A DNA stretch of 64,000 bases from Sophora flavescens. Lineage: Eukaryota > Streptophyta > Magnoliopsida > Fabales > Fabaceae. Below the pieces are notes generated by a model, which worked only from the letters and a program-made list of their open reading frames with translations, had not been told where the DNA came from and made no database searches. The position numbers and the translations under genes are program-made. Within the stretch, counting starts at the first letter, position 1, and the number at the start of each line of letters is the position of its first letter. Below are positions 11,304 to 23,409 of this stretch, piece by piece. Location of the stretch: the NCBI GenBank assembly GCA_030762895.1, contig CM061062.1, positions 282,344,397-282,408,396 on the forward strand. Direction: 5' to 3'.

Positions 11304-11442
11304 CTCCCTCCGGACTCAATTATAAGCAAAATCAATTAACTTCATACTTATTAAGAAAGTTAGTTTAATTGTCATGATTTATGTATAAAAAATGAGTTAC
11401 AATAGCTAAACTATCCTTTAATTGTCTCGGGAGAGTGCAATG
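11304..11442. mobile_element. Stowaway-like MITE, left part (split by Ogre)
   Basis: It starts with ctccctccggactcaatta, a typical Stowaway terminal sequence. The matching inverted terminus is at 40966-40986, 29.5 kb away. The Ogre element inserted inside it, and CAATG at 11438-11442 is the left target duplication. With Ogre removed, the MITE would be about 295 bp. The right flank has TA; the left flank TG is a likely mutated TA. Confidence 0.8.
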
Positions 11443-13806
11443 TGTCGCGACCGTCCCGTCCGGGAGCTGCGAAAAGGGATAAAAAGTCAGAGGAGTCGCC
11501 ACCAATATTTTATTTAGGAAAAAAACATTGGAAAAACCATTTATTTTAAGGAAAACTGGTCTAAAAAAAGAGAGAGAGATGAGTCCGGTAGTCGGTTATG
11601 AGTAGGGAAGGTGTTAGCACCCGGCATCGCCCGTTTAAAAACGGTACCTCAAGTTAATTGTGCAAAAAAACATTTTAACAGCCTTTTAAATATTTATTTT
11701 ACCCCAAAAATTATTTACAAGAAAGAATTATTTTTAACTTTTAATATTTTAATTTTTTATTAATTTTTATTTTATAAAAATTTATTGTTTATAAAAAAAC
11801 TAAATGAGGTTGAACATGGCACATGAGTCCACAGGGTAACCTAAAATCTAAGGGACTGAACATGGCACCGTGTCCATAGAGCATCCCCAAAAACAGAAAA
11901 GTTAAATTATTTTGATTAATTATTTTAACATAAAAAGAGACGCAAAAAAAGGAAAATTTAGTTTTGGCCCGACAAGATGATTTATCTTGCTCCTACGTAT
12001 TCCCGGGTTCGATGGGAAACTCAAAGCCACGTAGTTCCTTTAAAAATGATTTGATTGGTTGATTGACGTTAATTTTTGATAAAGATTTGATTTTGTTTTG
12101 ATTTTATTTTAAAAGAAGATTTTATTTCAGAATAAATTCACTTTTGCATAGAGTCCAAGATAGCAGTGTTATACGATAAACCTTTACAATTCATACAACA
12201 CTTGAGGATGAAAAATCATACATCAACGTTGTAGATTTTTGCGTGAATTAAAAAGATTTATTTTTACAACAAAAAAAGAATTTTCTTTAAAAATGGGTTT
12301 CATTTGGGAAGGATTTTTATGATCAAAGAGTCAAAAAAATCTTATAAAAGGGATTTATCATTTTACCTCTTTTTTTGAAAAAGGAATTTATAATAAAAAA
12401 GGGGACCCCTTTTTAGTTGAGGAACAAAGAAGTACCAAACTCCTCTATTTTAAGAAAGAGATGATTTTTCATTTTTTTTATTTCTTTTTAAAAAAAGATT
12501 TTTTTGGTGCAAATATTTTTTAGAAAAAAGATTTCATGCATAAAGCCCAAAAACAAAATGCTCAGACCCAAAGTAAGGGCCAAGAACCTCACATCCCAGA
12601 CTTGCAAACAGTGAACACGTTAGAAAATTAAAAAAAAAGACCACAAAGAAGATAAAGAAGGGTCAGAGGACCTGATAGGAACGTGAGAATTGAGAAAGGT
12701 TCTTGGTGGAGATGGTGGCAACGCAGCACCTCAGGAACGGCGGTGGGACGCGAGCAGCGGCGAGGTTGAAGGCCGCAAACAGCGGTGACTGGTGTGGGTC
12801 ACGGAGGCGCGGTGGGGGAACGATGGAGCTCGGATCAAACGCAGCATGGATGCGATCTCTTCCCTCGCGCCGGCGACGACGGCTCCGAGCGGGCTCCCGG
12901 CGGTGCAAGCGGCATGGTGGTCGCGGCTAAGCAAGCAGTGGCCGGACGGCAGCCCCTGGACGGCGCGTCTGCTGTGAGAGAGGGAAGAGAGGAGCTTGAA
13001 GGGATCAAAAGGAAGAAGGAGATATGTGGGTTTGAGATGAGGGATGATGTTGGCTGGGTATGGGTAAGTATGGGTTTATGGTGTTTGTTTGGTTTTGAGT
13101 GAAGGAGGAAGAAAGGTTGGAGTTAAGAGGAAGATGGAGATGGGTTCTGGGTAAGAGAAGTGAAGCAGAGAAAAAGAACAGAGAAGGTATTTTTGTTTCT
13201 GATTTTCTGATTTTTTTTTTGTGTTTTGTTGTTGTTGGCTTGGTTGAAGAAGATGAAGGATGGGAGGAAGGAAATGATGCAGGCAGGAAGATGGAGAAAT
13301 AGGGAATGTCCCTTTTGCTGTTTTTTTTTTCTTTCTGTTTCCCTCCTGAAGAAGCCCTTTTGTAATGGCTGTCCTCTATTTGTAGAAGGAGATGAACTCT
13401 TCTCATTGTCATTGGGACCTTGCAAACTTGAGTGTTGCAGGGGATTACCATGCTTAGGTCATCTCTCCATTTCCATTTTTAGTGTTCCACTCCTCTGATC
13501 TAGGCAAAATACTCTTCCCAAGCTCTGAAGAATACCCAAAATGGAAGCCTATGCTTAAGCCTGTGCATTGAAAGCTTGTACGATGGAGAGAACACACTGG
13601 GCATTGAAAGCTTTTTTTTCTTTTTGTTATTTTATTATTTTTTATATACATATATTTTTTACTTGTGCTTGGATTCAAAACAACTTGTAACAGAAACAAG
13701 TTGGGCTAATAACATAAACACATTTTTTTTTCTGTATTTTCCATTTTTAATTTTGTAAATATTAATTAAAAGGATAAAATACCCGGACAAAATTAGGTGT
13801 TCACAG
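11443..13806 (-). repeat. Ogre 3' LTR
   Basis: It begins tgtcgcgaccgtcc and ends ggtgttcaca on the plus strand, so the minus strand starts TGTGAACACC. It matches 38450-40826 closely, with scattered substitutions and small indels. A GC-rich module at about 12690-12980 stands out from the AT-rich rest and gives long open frames on both strands. These frames differ from family to family and are not supported as genes. Confidence 0.9.
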
Positions 13807-13819
13807 CTGCCCCTCTTTA
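13807..13819 (-). other. Ogre polypurine tract
   Basis: The minus strand reads AAAGAGGGGCAGC and directly abuts the 3' LTR start TGTGAACACC. This is the expected plus-strand primer. Confidence 0.8.
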
Positions 13820-13964
13820 CTTTTTTCTTATTATATAATTGGTGTAACTATAGTTAACCTATTATTGTTATAAGAAATGAGTAAAGACGTGAACTCTAAT
13901 TTTGTTCGGGATATACTGACAGGCAAAAGGACCTGTGACCACAACATGATTTCCTGTAAAGAAC

Positions 13965-15017
13965 CAGCGGGTTGGATTACCCAACGAGGTACACACATAA
14001 AAAGCTTGCAGGGTGGATTGCCTGCCGAGCTTAGAAATAAAGATAAAGAGCTTACGGGGTGGATTGCCCGTCAGAAGCTTGGACAGGAAGATAAAAGAGC
14101 TTACGAGGTGGATTGCCCGTCAAAACTCAAACGGATAGATAAAAGAGCTTACAGGGTGGATTGCCCGTCAGAAGCTTAAACAGAAAGATAAAAGAGCTTA
14201 CGGGGTGGATTGCCCGTCAAAAGCTCGAACTAAAAGATAAAAGAGCTTACGCGGTGGATTGCCCGTCAGAAGCTCAAGCAGATAGATAAAAGAGCTTATG
14301 GGGTGGATTGCCCGTGAGAAGCTCGAACAGAAAGATAAAACAGCTTACGGGGTGGATTGCCCGTCAAAAGCTCGAACTGAAAGATAAAAGAGCCTACAGG
14401 GTGGATTGCCCGTCAGAAACTCGAACGGATAGATAAAAGCTTGCGGGTTGGATTGCCCGTCAGACTCGAACTGAAAGATAAAAGAGATTATGGGGTGGAT
14501 TGCCCGTCAGAAGCTTGAACTGAAAGATAAAAGAGCCTACGGGGTGGATTCCCTGTCAAAAACTCGAGCATAAAGATAAAAGAGCTTACGGGTTGGATTG
14601 CCCATCTGAAGCTCGAACTGAAAGATAAAAGAGCCTACGGGGTGGATTTCCCGTCAAAAACTCAAACGGATAGATAAAAGCTTGTGGGTTGGATTGCCCG
14701 TCAGACTCAAACAGAAAGATAAAAGAGCCTACGAGGTGGATTGTCGTCAGAAACTCGAGCATAAAGATAAAAGAGCTTACGGGTTGGATTGCCCGTCAGA
14801 CTCGAACAGAAAGATAAATGACCTCACGGGGTGGATTGCCCGTCTGAAGCTCGAACTGAAAGATAAAAAAGCCTACGGGGTGGATTGTCCGTCAGAAGCT
14901 CGAACTGAAAGATAAAATGAGCCTACGAGGTGGATTGCCCGTCAGAAACTCGAACGGATAGATAAAAGAGCTTACGGGGTGGATTGCCCGTGAGAAACTC
15001 GAACCGAAAGATAAATG
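13965..15017. repeat. Tandem array in the Ogre 3' untranslated region (about 22 units of ~49 bp)
   Basis: Units centre on ggggtggattgcccgtcaga followed by agctcgaac and agataaaagagctta. I count about 22 copies of the ggtggattgcccgtc core, with unit lengths mostly 44-50 bases; the first two copies are more divergent. The array lies between the end of the integrase gene and the 3' LTR. ORFs running through it (for example 13877-14179 and 14682-14915) only translate the repeat. Tandem arrays in this part of Ogre elements are known and can seed satellites. Confidence 0.9.
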
Positions 15018-15971
15018 CTTGTGTGGCCATATAGACAAATGTAATATATGAATGTCGATTTTGCTCACTGATGGAATGACAATGCGAAAATTCAAATAAC
15101 TAGTTTTCAATTTACAGAAAAAAAGATGATGATGAGGACCCTTATTAATTTTGGGCATGATGCAAAAGATTGATGATAAATTATTTCTTCTTTGCTGTTT
15201 CTTTTTCATTATCGGATCCTTGACCCCTTAAAAGCGTCGATCACAATCAGTCTTGAGGATGAACTAAAAGAAGGCCTATCTCATCGAGGAAAGATATCTT
15301 GCACTCTTGTTTTCTGATGGTAGACGTCTTTGATGATAATTATCCCAGTGGTTGATCTTTAATATTCCTTCCTCTCTTCAGTGCCCTTTATAGGGGAAGC
15401 ATCGTGCCCCCCATGACCTTTCGAGGCTTTCTAAGGAATTCTAACTGCTTAAAGAAAATCGATACTTGTTTCACATTTCAGTATATACTTATCAGGATGA
15501 ATGCACACACACAAATGACAAAAGTTAAGAGAAAGGGACCAAGGTAGCGAAATAAAATAAGGGAAGTCAATGTCATTATATTTGGATTGAAAAAGGTGTA
15601 CAAAGCATAAGTTGCAAAACATTGCGGAGTAGAATCGCATCTCCTCAGGTGATGTCTCTATCAATGACTAATGTTAGTATCCCTCATACAATCTTGACTG
15701 CTCATTAATTGGCTTCAGAGATGTTGTTTGCCCCAGTTTCATGCATCCAACCTAATGACTGCCCCAGTTCATCGGCTTGACGACACTTCCATTGTTATGT
15801 TTATAATTTTTTGAACCCTGACTTCTACCTAGACCGCCTTTTCAGGTTTTCAGCCTAGCGGGTTACTCTAACTTTTGCCTAGACCGTCTTTTCAGATTTT
15901 CAGTCTAGCGAGCTTTTCTTTTTTCATTCTCACTTTTTCTTTTCTTTTCTTCTTCTTCTTGGGAAGTGTGT
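15018..15971. other. Ogre 3' untranslated region, remainder
   Basis: No coding seen. At about 15833-15912 an imperfect pair of ~46-bp units (ctagaccgccttttcag and ctagaccgtcttttcag, each followed by cagcctagcg or cagtctagcg) is repeated in direct orientation. The rest is unremarkable, moderately AT-rich sequence. Confidence 0.6.
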
Positions 15972-18900
15972 TCAAGCATAATAATTTTTGATTGCATCTG
16001 AGTTTATAGGGAGTGGAAGATCTTCCCCATCCATCCTGGTGAGAATTAAAGCCACTCCAGAGAAAGCCTTTTTCACTACGTAAGGTCCGTCGTAGTTCGG
16101 GGTCCATTTCCCTCGATGATCCTTTTGGATTGGTAGAATCTTTTTAAGCACCAGGTCACCCTACCGAAACTGTCGCGGGCGCTCCTTCTTCTCATAAGCT
16201 CTCATCAACCTTCTCTGGTATAATTGACCGTGACACAACGCCCCTGATCTCTTCTTTTCAATGAGGTTCAATTGGTCTAGTCGATCCTGGACCCACTCAG
16301 CTTCTTCTAATTCTGCTTCTCTCAGTACTCTTAATGAGGGGATTTCTACTTCAATCGGCAGCACTGACTCCATTCCATATACTAAAGAATATGGCGTTGC
16401 CCCTGTCGAGGTGCGAATACAGGTACGATAGCCGTGTAAAGCAAAAGGTAACATTTCGTGCCAATCCTTATACATCACCACCATCTTTTGGACAATCTTC
16501 TTGATATATTTATTAGCAGCCTCAACTGCCCCGTTCATATTTGGGCGGTACGGAGAGGAGTTATGATGCTTTATCTTGAAATTTTTGCACATCTCCATCA
16601 TCATCTTATTGTTCAATTGGTCGCATTATCAGTGATAATCTCACTCGGCAACCCATAACGACAAATTAACTCTCTTTTGACAAATCTGATCACGACATTC
16701 CTGGTCACATTGGAATATGATGCAGCCTCAACCCACTTGGTGAAATAATTGATGGCAACAAGAATGAAGCAATGCCCATTTGAGGCTTTTGGTTCAATTG
16801 GCCCGATCACATCCATTCCCCACATTGAGAAAGGCCAGGGTGCCGACATGACATTCAAGGGAGCTGGCAGCGCATGAACCTTATCAGCATATATTTGATT
16901 ATGGCACTTCTTCGCATTATTAAAGCAATAGACCTCCATTGTCAACCAATATTGGCCAGTCCTCAAGATTTTCCTGGCCATTACATGACCGCTCGCGTGT
17001 GTTCCAAAACATCCTTCATGTACCTCCTCAATTATTAGTTTAGCTTCTTTTGCGTCAACGCACCTCAACAACACCATGTCATGGTTTCTTTTGTAGAGAA
17101 TATCTCCATCTAAATAGAAACCCATTTCAAGTCTTCTTAAAGTTCTTTTGTCATTTTCCGAAGCGCCCGGAGGGTATTCCCTTCTTTGGATGAAGCATTT
17201 GATGTCATGGTACCATGGTTTTTTATCAGACTCTTCCTCTATCACTTGACAATACGCAGGATGATCACGACTTTCCATTTTGATGAGTGGTAGGTTCCTC
17301 TCGTCACTTACTTTGAACATTGAGGACAAGGTAGACAGCACGTCAGCTAATTGGTTATCTTCTCGGGGAATATGATGAAATGTAACTTCATCAAACTGCT
17401 CAATCAAACCTTTGATGTAATCATGGTACGGAATTAACTTGGCATCTCGGGTTTCCCATTCTCCTCTTAGCTGGTGGATGACTAATGCAGAGTCCCCATA
17501 TACCTCCAGTCTCCTTGCTTTTGCCTCTATTGCTGCCAAAATCCCTAGTGCACAAGCTTCATATTCGGCTATGTTATTTGTACAATCGAAGCAGAGCCTC
17601 GCAGTGACAAGGAAATAATCATTTTCTGGTGAGATTAAGATTGCCCCGATTCCGTGTCCCAATGCATTAGAAGCTCCATCAAATAACAAGGTCCATTTTT
17701 CTTTTTCTGGTGATTGCTCGCGATCAAACAAAGCCATTATATCTTCATCTGGAAAGTCACATTGCATCGATACATAATCTTCTACCGGCTGACTGGCTAG
17801 ATATTCTGCAAGAACACTCCCTTTTATTGCCTTTTGGTTTACATAGACAATGTCATATTCTGATAGCAGGACTTGCCAACGAGCAATCCTTCCAGTCAGA
17901 GCAGGCTTATCAAAGATATACTTGATCGGATCCATTTTGGACACCAACCAGGTAGTGCAACACAACATGTAATGCCTCAAACGACGAGCCGCCCAAGCCA
18001 AGGCACAGCAAGTGCGTTCTAGCAGTGAGTAGTTGGCTTCGCAACTAGTGAATTTCTTACTTAGATAATAGATGGCATGTTCCTTCCTCCCTGACTCATC
18101 GTGATGCCCTAGTACACAACCCATAGATACATCTAGTACAGTCAAATACATGATGAGAGGTCTTCCTGGCACTAGGGGAACCAAGACTGGAGGCTCTTGT
18201 AGGTACTGTTTGATCTTCTCAAAAGCTTTTTGACAATCTTCATTCCATGTTACTGCCTGGTTTTTGCGCAGCAGTTTAAAGATTGGTTCACATGTCGCGG
18301 TTAGTTGGGAGATGAACCGGGCAATGTAGTTCAATCTTCCTAAAAACCCACGAACTTCCTTCTCCGTTTGAGGTGCTGGCATGTCGATGATTGCTCGAAC
18401 CTTTTTAGGATCAACCTCTATTCCTCTTTGACTAACAATGAACCCCAGAAGCTTGCCTGATTTCACTCCGAAAGTGCATTTGGCTGGATTCAGTCGGAGC
18501 TTAAACTTTCTTAACCGCTCAAAAAGTTTCTGCAGATTACCAACATGGTCATCTTCGGATCTGGACTTGGAGATCATGTCATCTACATAAACTTCTATCT
18601 CCTTATGCATCATGTCATGGAATAAAGCCACCATAGCCCGCAGATATGTTGCCCCAGCATTTTTCAAGCCAAAGGGCATAACCTTGTAGCAAAAGGTTCC
18701 CCACAAAGTGACAAATGTAGTTTTCTCCATATCCTCAGGTGCCATCTTGATCTGATTATATCCCGAGAAACCATCCATGAAAGAGAATAATGCATGTTGA
18801 GCAGTATTATCTACAAGAACATCAATATGAGGCAAAGGAAAGTCGTCTTTTGGGCTAGCTCTGTTCAGATCACGATAGTCAACACACATTCGAACCTTTC

Positions 18901-19415
18901 CATCTTTCTTGGGAACAGGAACGATGTTAGCAACCCATTGAGGGTACTTTACAACTTATAGGAAACCTGCATCCAGTTGTTTCTTGACCTCCTCCTTGAT
19001 CTTTAAGGATATTTCCGCTTTCATCCTTCGTAGCTTCTGCTTTACTGGAGGACACTCTGGCTTTAATGGCAATTTGTGTTCTGCTACACTGGGGTCTAAC
19101 CCTGGCATGTCTTGGTATGACCATGCGAAAACATCTTTATAATCCGTGAACAACCTGATCAACCTGTTCCGCTCCTTTTCTTTCAGGGAAAGGCCAATCT
19201 TGACCTCTTTTTTATCATCTTTGGTTCCCAAATTGATTAGTTCACTCGGCTCTTCATGGGGCCGAATTTCCCTGGCTTCTTGTTCTACCAATCTCAAGAG
19301 TTCATGGGGAACTTCCCCGTCATCATCAACAACCTCTTCAGCATGATCAATGAGATAGTCAAAATTGTATGCTGGGTTACTAACACTGTCATTTTCAGGA
19401 GGGTCACTTTTAGAT
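15972..19415 (-). pseudogene. Ogre RT, dual RNase H and integrase (broken)
   Basis: The longest piece (16613-18889, 758 aa) holds RT with MPFGLKNAGA and the catalytic YVDD at residues 101-104. An RNase H follows at about 215-370, then a second, archaeal-type RNase H from about residue 398 (LLFDGASN, later EYEACALGI and DNQLADVLS). It ends with the integrase zinc domain and core (WGMDVIGP, then ITDNATN). Two RNase H domains mark the Tat/Ogre lineage. The last catalytic Glu (NGAVEAANK) is in a different frame at 16161-16616, so there is a one-base shift near 16616. A TAA at 18956-18958 splits off the RT start (frame open upstream to about 19415), and a TAG at 16161-16163 interrupts the integrase tail, which ends at 15972-15974. 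The copy is inactive. Confidence 0.9.
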
Positions 19416-19652
19416 CTGCATTTTGGTAGTTATCAGGGAGAGATGAATGAATAATGGTTAAAGATGAGAAACTGCATTTATTGGTGAGAAATGGTGAACA
19501 AAAACGAAAGTGAAAAAAAGAGAGATAACAACACAAGATATTGAATGCATGCATTTATTGATAAGTCATACTGAAACAGAAACAAGTAAGCCCATTACAA
19601 CAAAATTCCTAAAGCCTTGGGCAGAGCTAAAGGATAAGCATTACATAATTAC
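19416..19652 (-). other. Putative Ogre intron between the protease/G-patch and RT parts
   Basis: On the minus strand, CCAA|GTAATTATG near 19652 and TGCAG near 19416 could be donor and acceptor, giving about 237 bases. The region between is AT-rich and closed in the coding frame, while coding resumes at 19415 in the frame of the RT. Ogre elements are known to splice out an intron between protease and RT. The donor is weak and the exact sites are inferred, not shown. Confidence 0.55.
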
Positions 19653-20269
19653 TTGGAAAAAGACTCTATGGTCCTGGGGAACTCAATGATCTCCCAATTG
19701 TTGAGCTCTGTATCTGGAGAACATGGATACACCAGATTGATACCATGATCGGCGGGATAATCATCTTCAATAGCTGCTGCTTGGTCCAGGAATGCAAACC
19801 CTACGCTTCGGAAGCTCTGTCGAATGTCACAGATGGGAACCCTTTCAGCCTCGTATTCACGATTTTCCAGCCGAGCCAACCTCTTTCCTTTCTTCTCTTC
19901 TATAACTCTTATCTTGTCGGCCTTGGTGGGCTTGTATCCCAATCCAAACCTGTCCTTGTTCTCAGTGAGCATGAGAATGTCAGCAACACCTTGGCTGTTT
20001 TTCCCCAAACCGCTTCCAGGTTGGTATCCTCCTTCGAGCATAACCTTGGCCATCATGATGGACGCTTTAGATGACCGAGGTTTCAAGAGTGGAGCACTAT
20101 CCCCAACATAAGTGGCACTGGCAATTTCAAGTGACTGGAAGGCAGTCTCGAGAGCTTCCTCGGCATCTTCAATATAAGGGGTTGTTGATGGCTTGCTTAC
20201 TAACAGATCCTCATCTCTAGAAATAATTATCAACTTACTATCAACAATGAACTTCACCTTCTGGTGCAA
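19653..20269 (-). pseudogene. Ogre polyprotein segment with G-patch domain
   Basis: This follows the protease in the same frame after one TGA. The segment reads AKVMLEGGYQPGSGLGKNSQ and then continues to RFGLGYKP, a glycine-rich G-patch pattern (GhG..LGK with spaced aromatic residues and glycines). G-patches bind RNA or RNA helicases, and betaretroviral proteases also carry one. It is placed between protease and RT and may assist reverse transcription or RNA handling. The segment ends at the putative intron donor, where the frame meets TAA. Confidence 0.75.
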
Positions 20270-20305
20270 TGTGGAAGGTACAGCTCCAGTCGAATGGATC
20301 CATGG

Positions 20306-20940
20306 TCATCCCAGGAGACAACTGTATGTTGGTGTGATGTCCAATACTTGGAAGAGTACTTCAAAGGTGCAAGGGCCAATCTGAATGGGCAATTCGATTT
20401 CTCCCATGACTTCCCTTCGGGTGCCATCGAAAGCTCTTACAATCATTGTGCTTGGCTTCATATGAGTTCCATCAAAAGGCAACTTTGCCAGTGTTGACTT
20501 TGGCATTACATTCAAAGAAGAGCCATTATCAATGAGAACCCTAGCCAAGACATGGTCTCGGCACTTCACAGAAATGTGCAATGCCATGTTGTGCCCCATA
20601 CCTTCAGCTGGTATTTCATCATCGGTGAAAGTGACATAATTATGAGCAACTATGTTACCTACAATGTTATCGAGCTTATCAACTGTTATGTCATGGGAAA
20701 CATGAGCTTGATTCAACACCTTCATCAGTACTCTCCTGTGTGGCTCAGAGTTCATCAATAGAGACAAGAGAGATATCCGAGCCGGAGTTCGATTTAACTG
20801 ATCCACAACCCTGTATTCACTCTGCTTGATGAACTTCAAGAATTCGCTGACTTCTTCATCGGACACCTCCTTTTTCTTCTCACCCCCATTTGCTTCCTTG
20901 TCATCTAGAATTTCTTCCACCTTCTCTTTCCTTCCTTTTC
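20306..20940 (-). pseudogene. Ogre aspartic protease region
   Basis: A retropepsin-like domain with the active-site stretch VLIDNGSSLNVMP and a later hydrophobic strand ending SCLLG. The catalytic Asp is present; DNGS in place of the usual DTG/DSG is a variant of this lineage. TGA at 20306-20308 falls immediately after LLG, before the expected PWIH segment, so this copy would end early. The upstream border is a frameshift: gag is in another frame and overlaps at 20905-20940. The N-terminal part is lysine/glutamate-rich linker. Confidence 0.8.
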
Positions 20941-23409
20941 TATTTCCACCCTTCGCAATACCTCCAGAGTGTAAATGCGACCACTCCTAGTCATTCCACC
21001 AATTCCTGAAATGTTGGTAACCACAGTAGTCCCGTCGGAAGGATTGGGTTGAACCTGCATCTCATATTTCCATGGTACCGCTTTGGTGTCCTTGTAAGGG
21101 AAAGGACTTGAAACTCGGATGACGATTGGTGTTGGCCCACTTGGAACCGGCAAAGGTTTCTTCTCAGTATAGTATATCACCACTGGTTTCAGAGTGACTT
21201 GCTCAGGAACTGGTTGAGGATTAACCACAACAGTAAAAGGGGTTATCTTAATTGGGGTTGGGGAAATTGTAGATTCAGCCACCATATTAATGGCGTACTC
21301 CTTTGATTCACAACCAATTAAGATAAACTTCATATCTATTAACTGTTGCACAACTTGCCGAAACTCTGAACAGTCTTCAATCGAATGCCCCATGTTCCCA
21401 TCAAAGTCACACCTTATCTCTCCATCGAGAGCCTTTTCTTCCGTGATCGGGATTTGGATCAATCCACATTTGCACATCTCTTTGAAGACAACTCTCATGG
21501 GAGTCCTAACATCGGCCATTTTACTCTTGAGAGTATGTTCCAAGAAGCCCTCAATGGCATTGACTCCCGAACTCCCATGATTTGTCATAGGACCCTGCGC
21601 CACATTTGGAGAATCCTTATGAAAGCTCAATCATTTGGCATTAATCAGATCTTGCACCTTAAACTTCAAAGCTTTACAACTCTCGGTGGAATGACCTGTG
21701 GCCCCATCGTGATATTCGCATTGAGCATTTGGGTCATACCACTTTGGATAAGGAGGGTCTATCGGTCTTGTCGGGATAGGAGTTAGCACAAATTTGCTCA
21801 CAAGTTGGCGGAATAGTTCAGTGTAGGTCATGGGTATCAGGTCAAAACGCACTGGCTTTCTTTCCGAGCTATACGGTGGTCTTGTTTGGCTGGTGTTTGG
21901 GTTTGGATTTAGGGGCTGAACGACTTGAGGTGACATGGTAGGGTGTGTTTGATGCTGAGAAGGGTATGATGGTCGGTAAGGAGCCATCTGTTGAGGGTTT
22001 GGAAATTGCGAGGTGGCAGCGATGTATGGCTGGTTGGCTTGGTGATACAGAGGTGGCTGGTAATATAGGGCGTATTGGGATTGGATGGCGGGTGTTTGGT
22101 TCGGTCTCCATTGGTTCGGTTTCTTCTGTTCAAAGGTTACTGCATGAGCTTCTCCCTCTTTCTTTTTCACAAACGGGGCTTTCTTTGAGTCATTCCCAAC
22201 TGAAGTCTCGGTGATCTTGCCATTCCTGATTCCACTTTCAATTCTCTCGCCAATGATGACCATGTCAGAAAAATTTGACGACACACTCCCGATCATCCTA
22301 TCATAGAAGGGCGACTGGAGTGTATCAATGAACATTGCTACGATTTCTTTCTCGGCTAAGGGGGGCTCCACCTAAGCAGCCAGTTCCCTCCATCGTTGTG
22401 CATACTCTTTGAAAGTCTCTACGTCCCTTTTTGACACATTTTGGAGTTGCATCCTATCGGGAGCCATGTCAACATTGTACTTGTACTGCTTCAGAAATGC
22501 ATCTGCTAGATCTTTGAAGGATCGGATGTGTGCCCGCTCGAGATGCGTATACCAATTTGAAGCTGCCCCAGTCAAACTGTCTTGGAAGAAGTGAATCAAG
22601 AGCTTATCATCTTGGGCATATGACGCCATCTTCCTAACATACATGGTCAAATGGTTTTTTGGACAGGTGGTTCCCCGATATTTGTCAAAATCGGGCACCT
22701 TAAATTTCGGCGGAATTACGACATTTGGCACCAGACAAAGTTCAGAGGCATCCCGAAGACCATAACTATTTACCCCTTCAATGGCCCGCAATCTTTCCTC
22801 TAGTACTTCCAGCTTTTCTTTAGATTGGGAATCCCCTCCCGACTGATTCACCGGAGTTTCTCCGTACATATTATGGGGAAATGAATATGGCATGGAGGGG
22901 GAACCGAAGTTTGGCATCATTTGAGCCCCCCGGGGTCCATAATGTAGGGTGTATTGTGGGGGATTTGGATTGACAGAAGGTGTGACTATCGGGGTGTTAC
23001 CATCTGTAGGGTTGACATTTTGTGCTTGCGGTATTTCGACAGCATTGGTGGGGATTTGTGTTTGAGTGATGTGTTCGGAGTTCTGAATGCCATCTTGTGG
23101 ACTGGGGGTTGTTGGTGGTACAAATACACGAGGCAAACCGTATGGGGGATTGTTCGGGTCGAATGAAAAATGAGTTTGGTTGAGAGGCATCATGGCCCCT
23201 GGTTGGTTGAAGCCTTGAATAGGAATCTGAGAAAAACCGGGTGGGATGAGAGGCGTGGCTGGCTGTCCTTCATTCGAGGCTGAAGGGTTCTCCTCTGTGT
23301 TCTTCTCCTTCTGCATTTCTTGTAGGATCTCCATCATCTTAGCCATCTGATCCTTGATTTGACTAACTTCATCCCTGATCCCTTGACCATCTTCTAGTTC
23401 ATCCGCCAT
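20905..23409 (-). pseudogene. Ogre gag
   Basis: One frame from ATG at 23407-23409, interrupted by TAG at 22372-22374 and TGA at 21631-21633. The N-terminal part has a short coiled coil (about residues 10-40) and a long Pro/Gln/Asn-rich linker. The retrotransposon gag core (WYTHLERAHIRSFKDLADAF, then YAQRWRELAA) lies just before the first stop. The second piece is Pro/Gln-rich and ends with a Cys/His cluster (CEYHDGATGHSTESC). The third piece has another (CDFDGNMGHSIEDC). These two clusters probably replace the classical zinc knuckle. The gag would package the RNA into particles. Confidence 0.85.

Noticed and set aside
12663..13451. Basic or Pro/Ser-rich proteins encoded in the Ogre LTR and, likewise, the X LTR (26272-26784, 33902-34423)
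   Set aside because: GC-rich sequence gives open frames on both strands. The frames change between the two LTRs, and they overlap on opposite strands.
13877..14915. Forward ORFs through 13877-14915 as genes for a repeat protein
   Set aside because: They only translate the tandem repeat in the Ogre 3' region; unit-length changes break the frame repeatedly.
13965..15017. CRISPR-like array because of regular repeats
   Set aside because: Units are contiguous, with no unique spacers, in a plant retrotransposon. It is a tandem repeat.
19294..19554. Separate small gene between G-patch and RT on the minus strand
   Set aside because: It is a shadow frame across the putative intron and the first RT codons and has no family.
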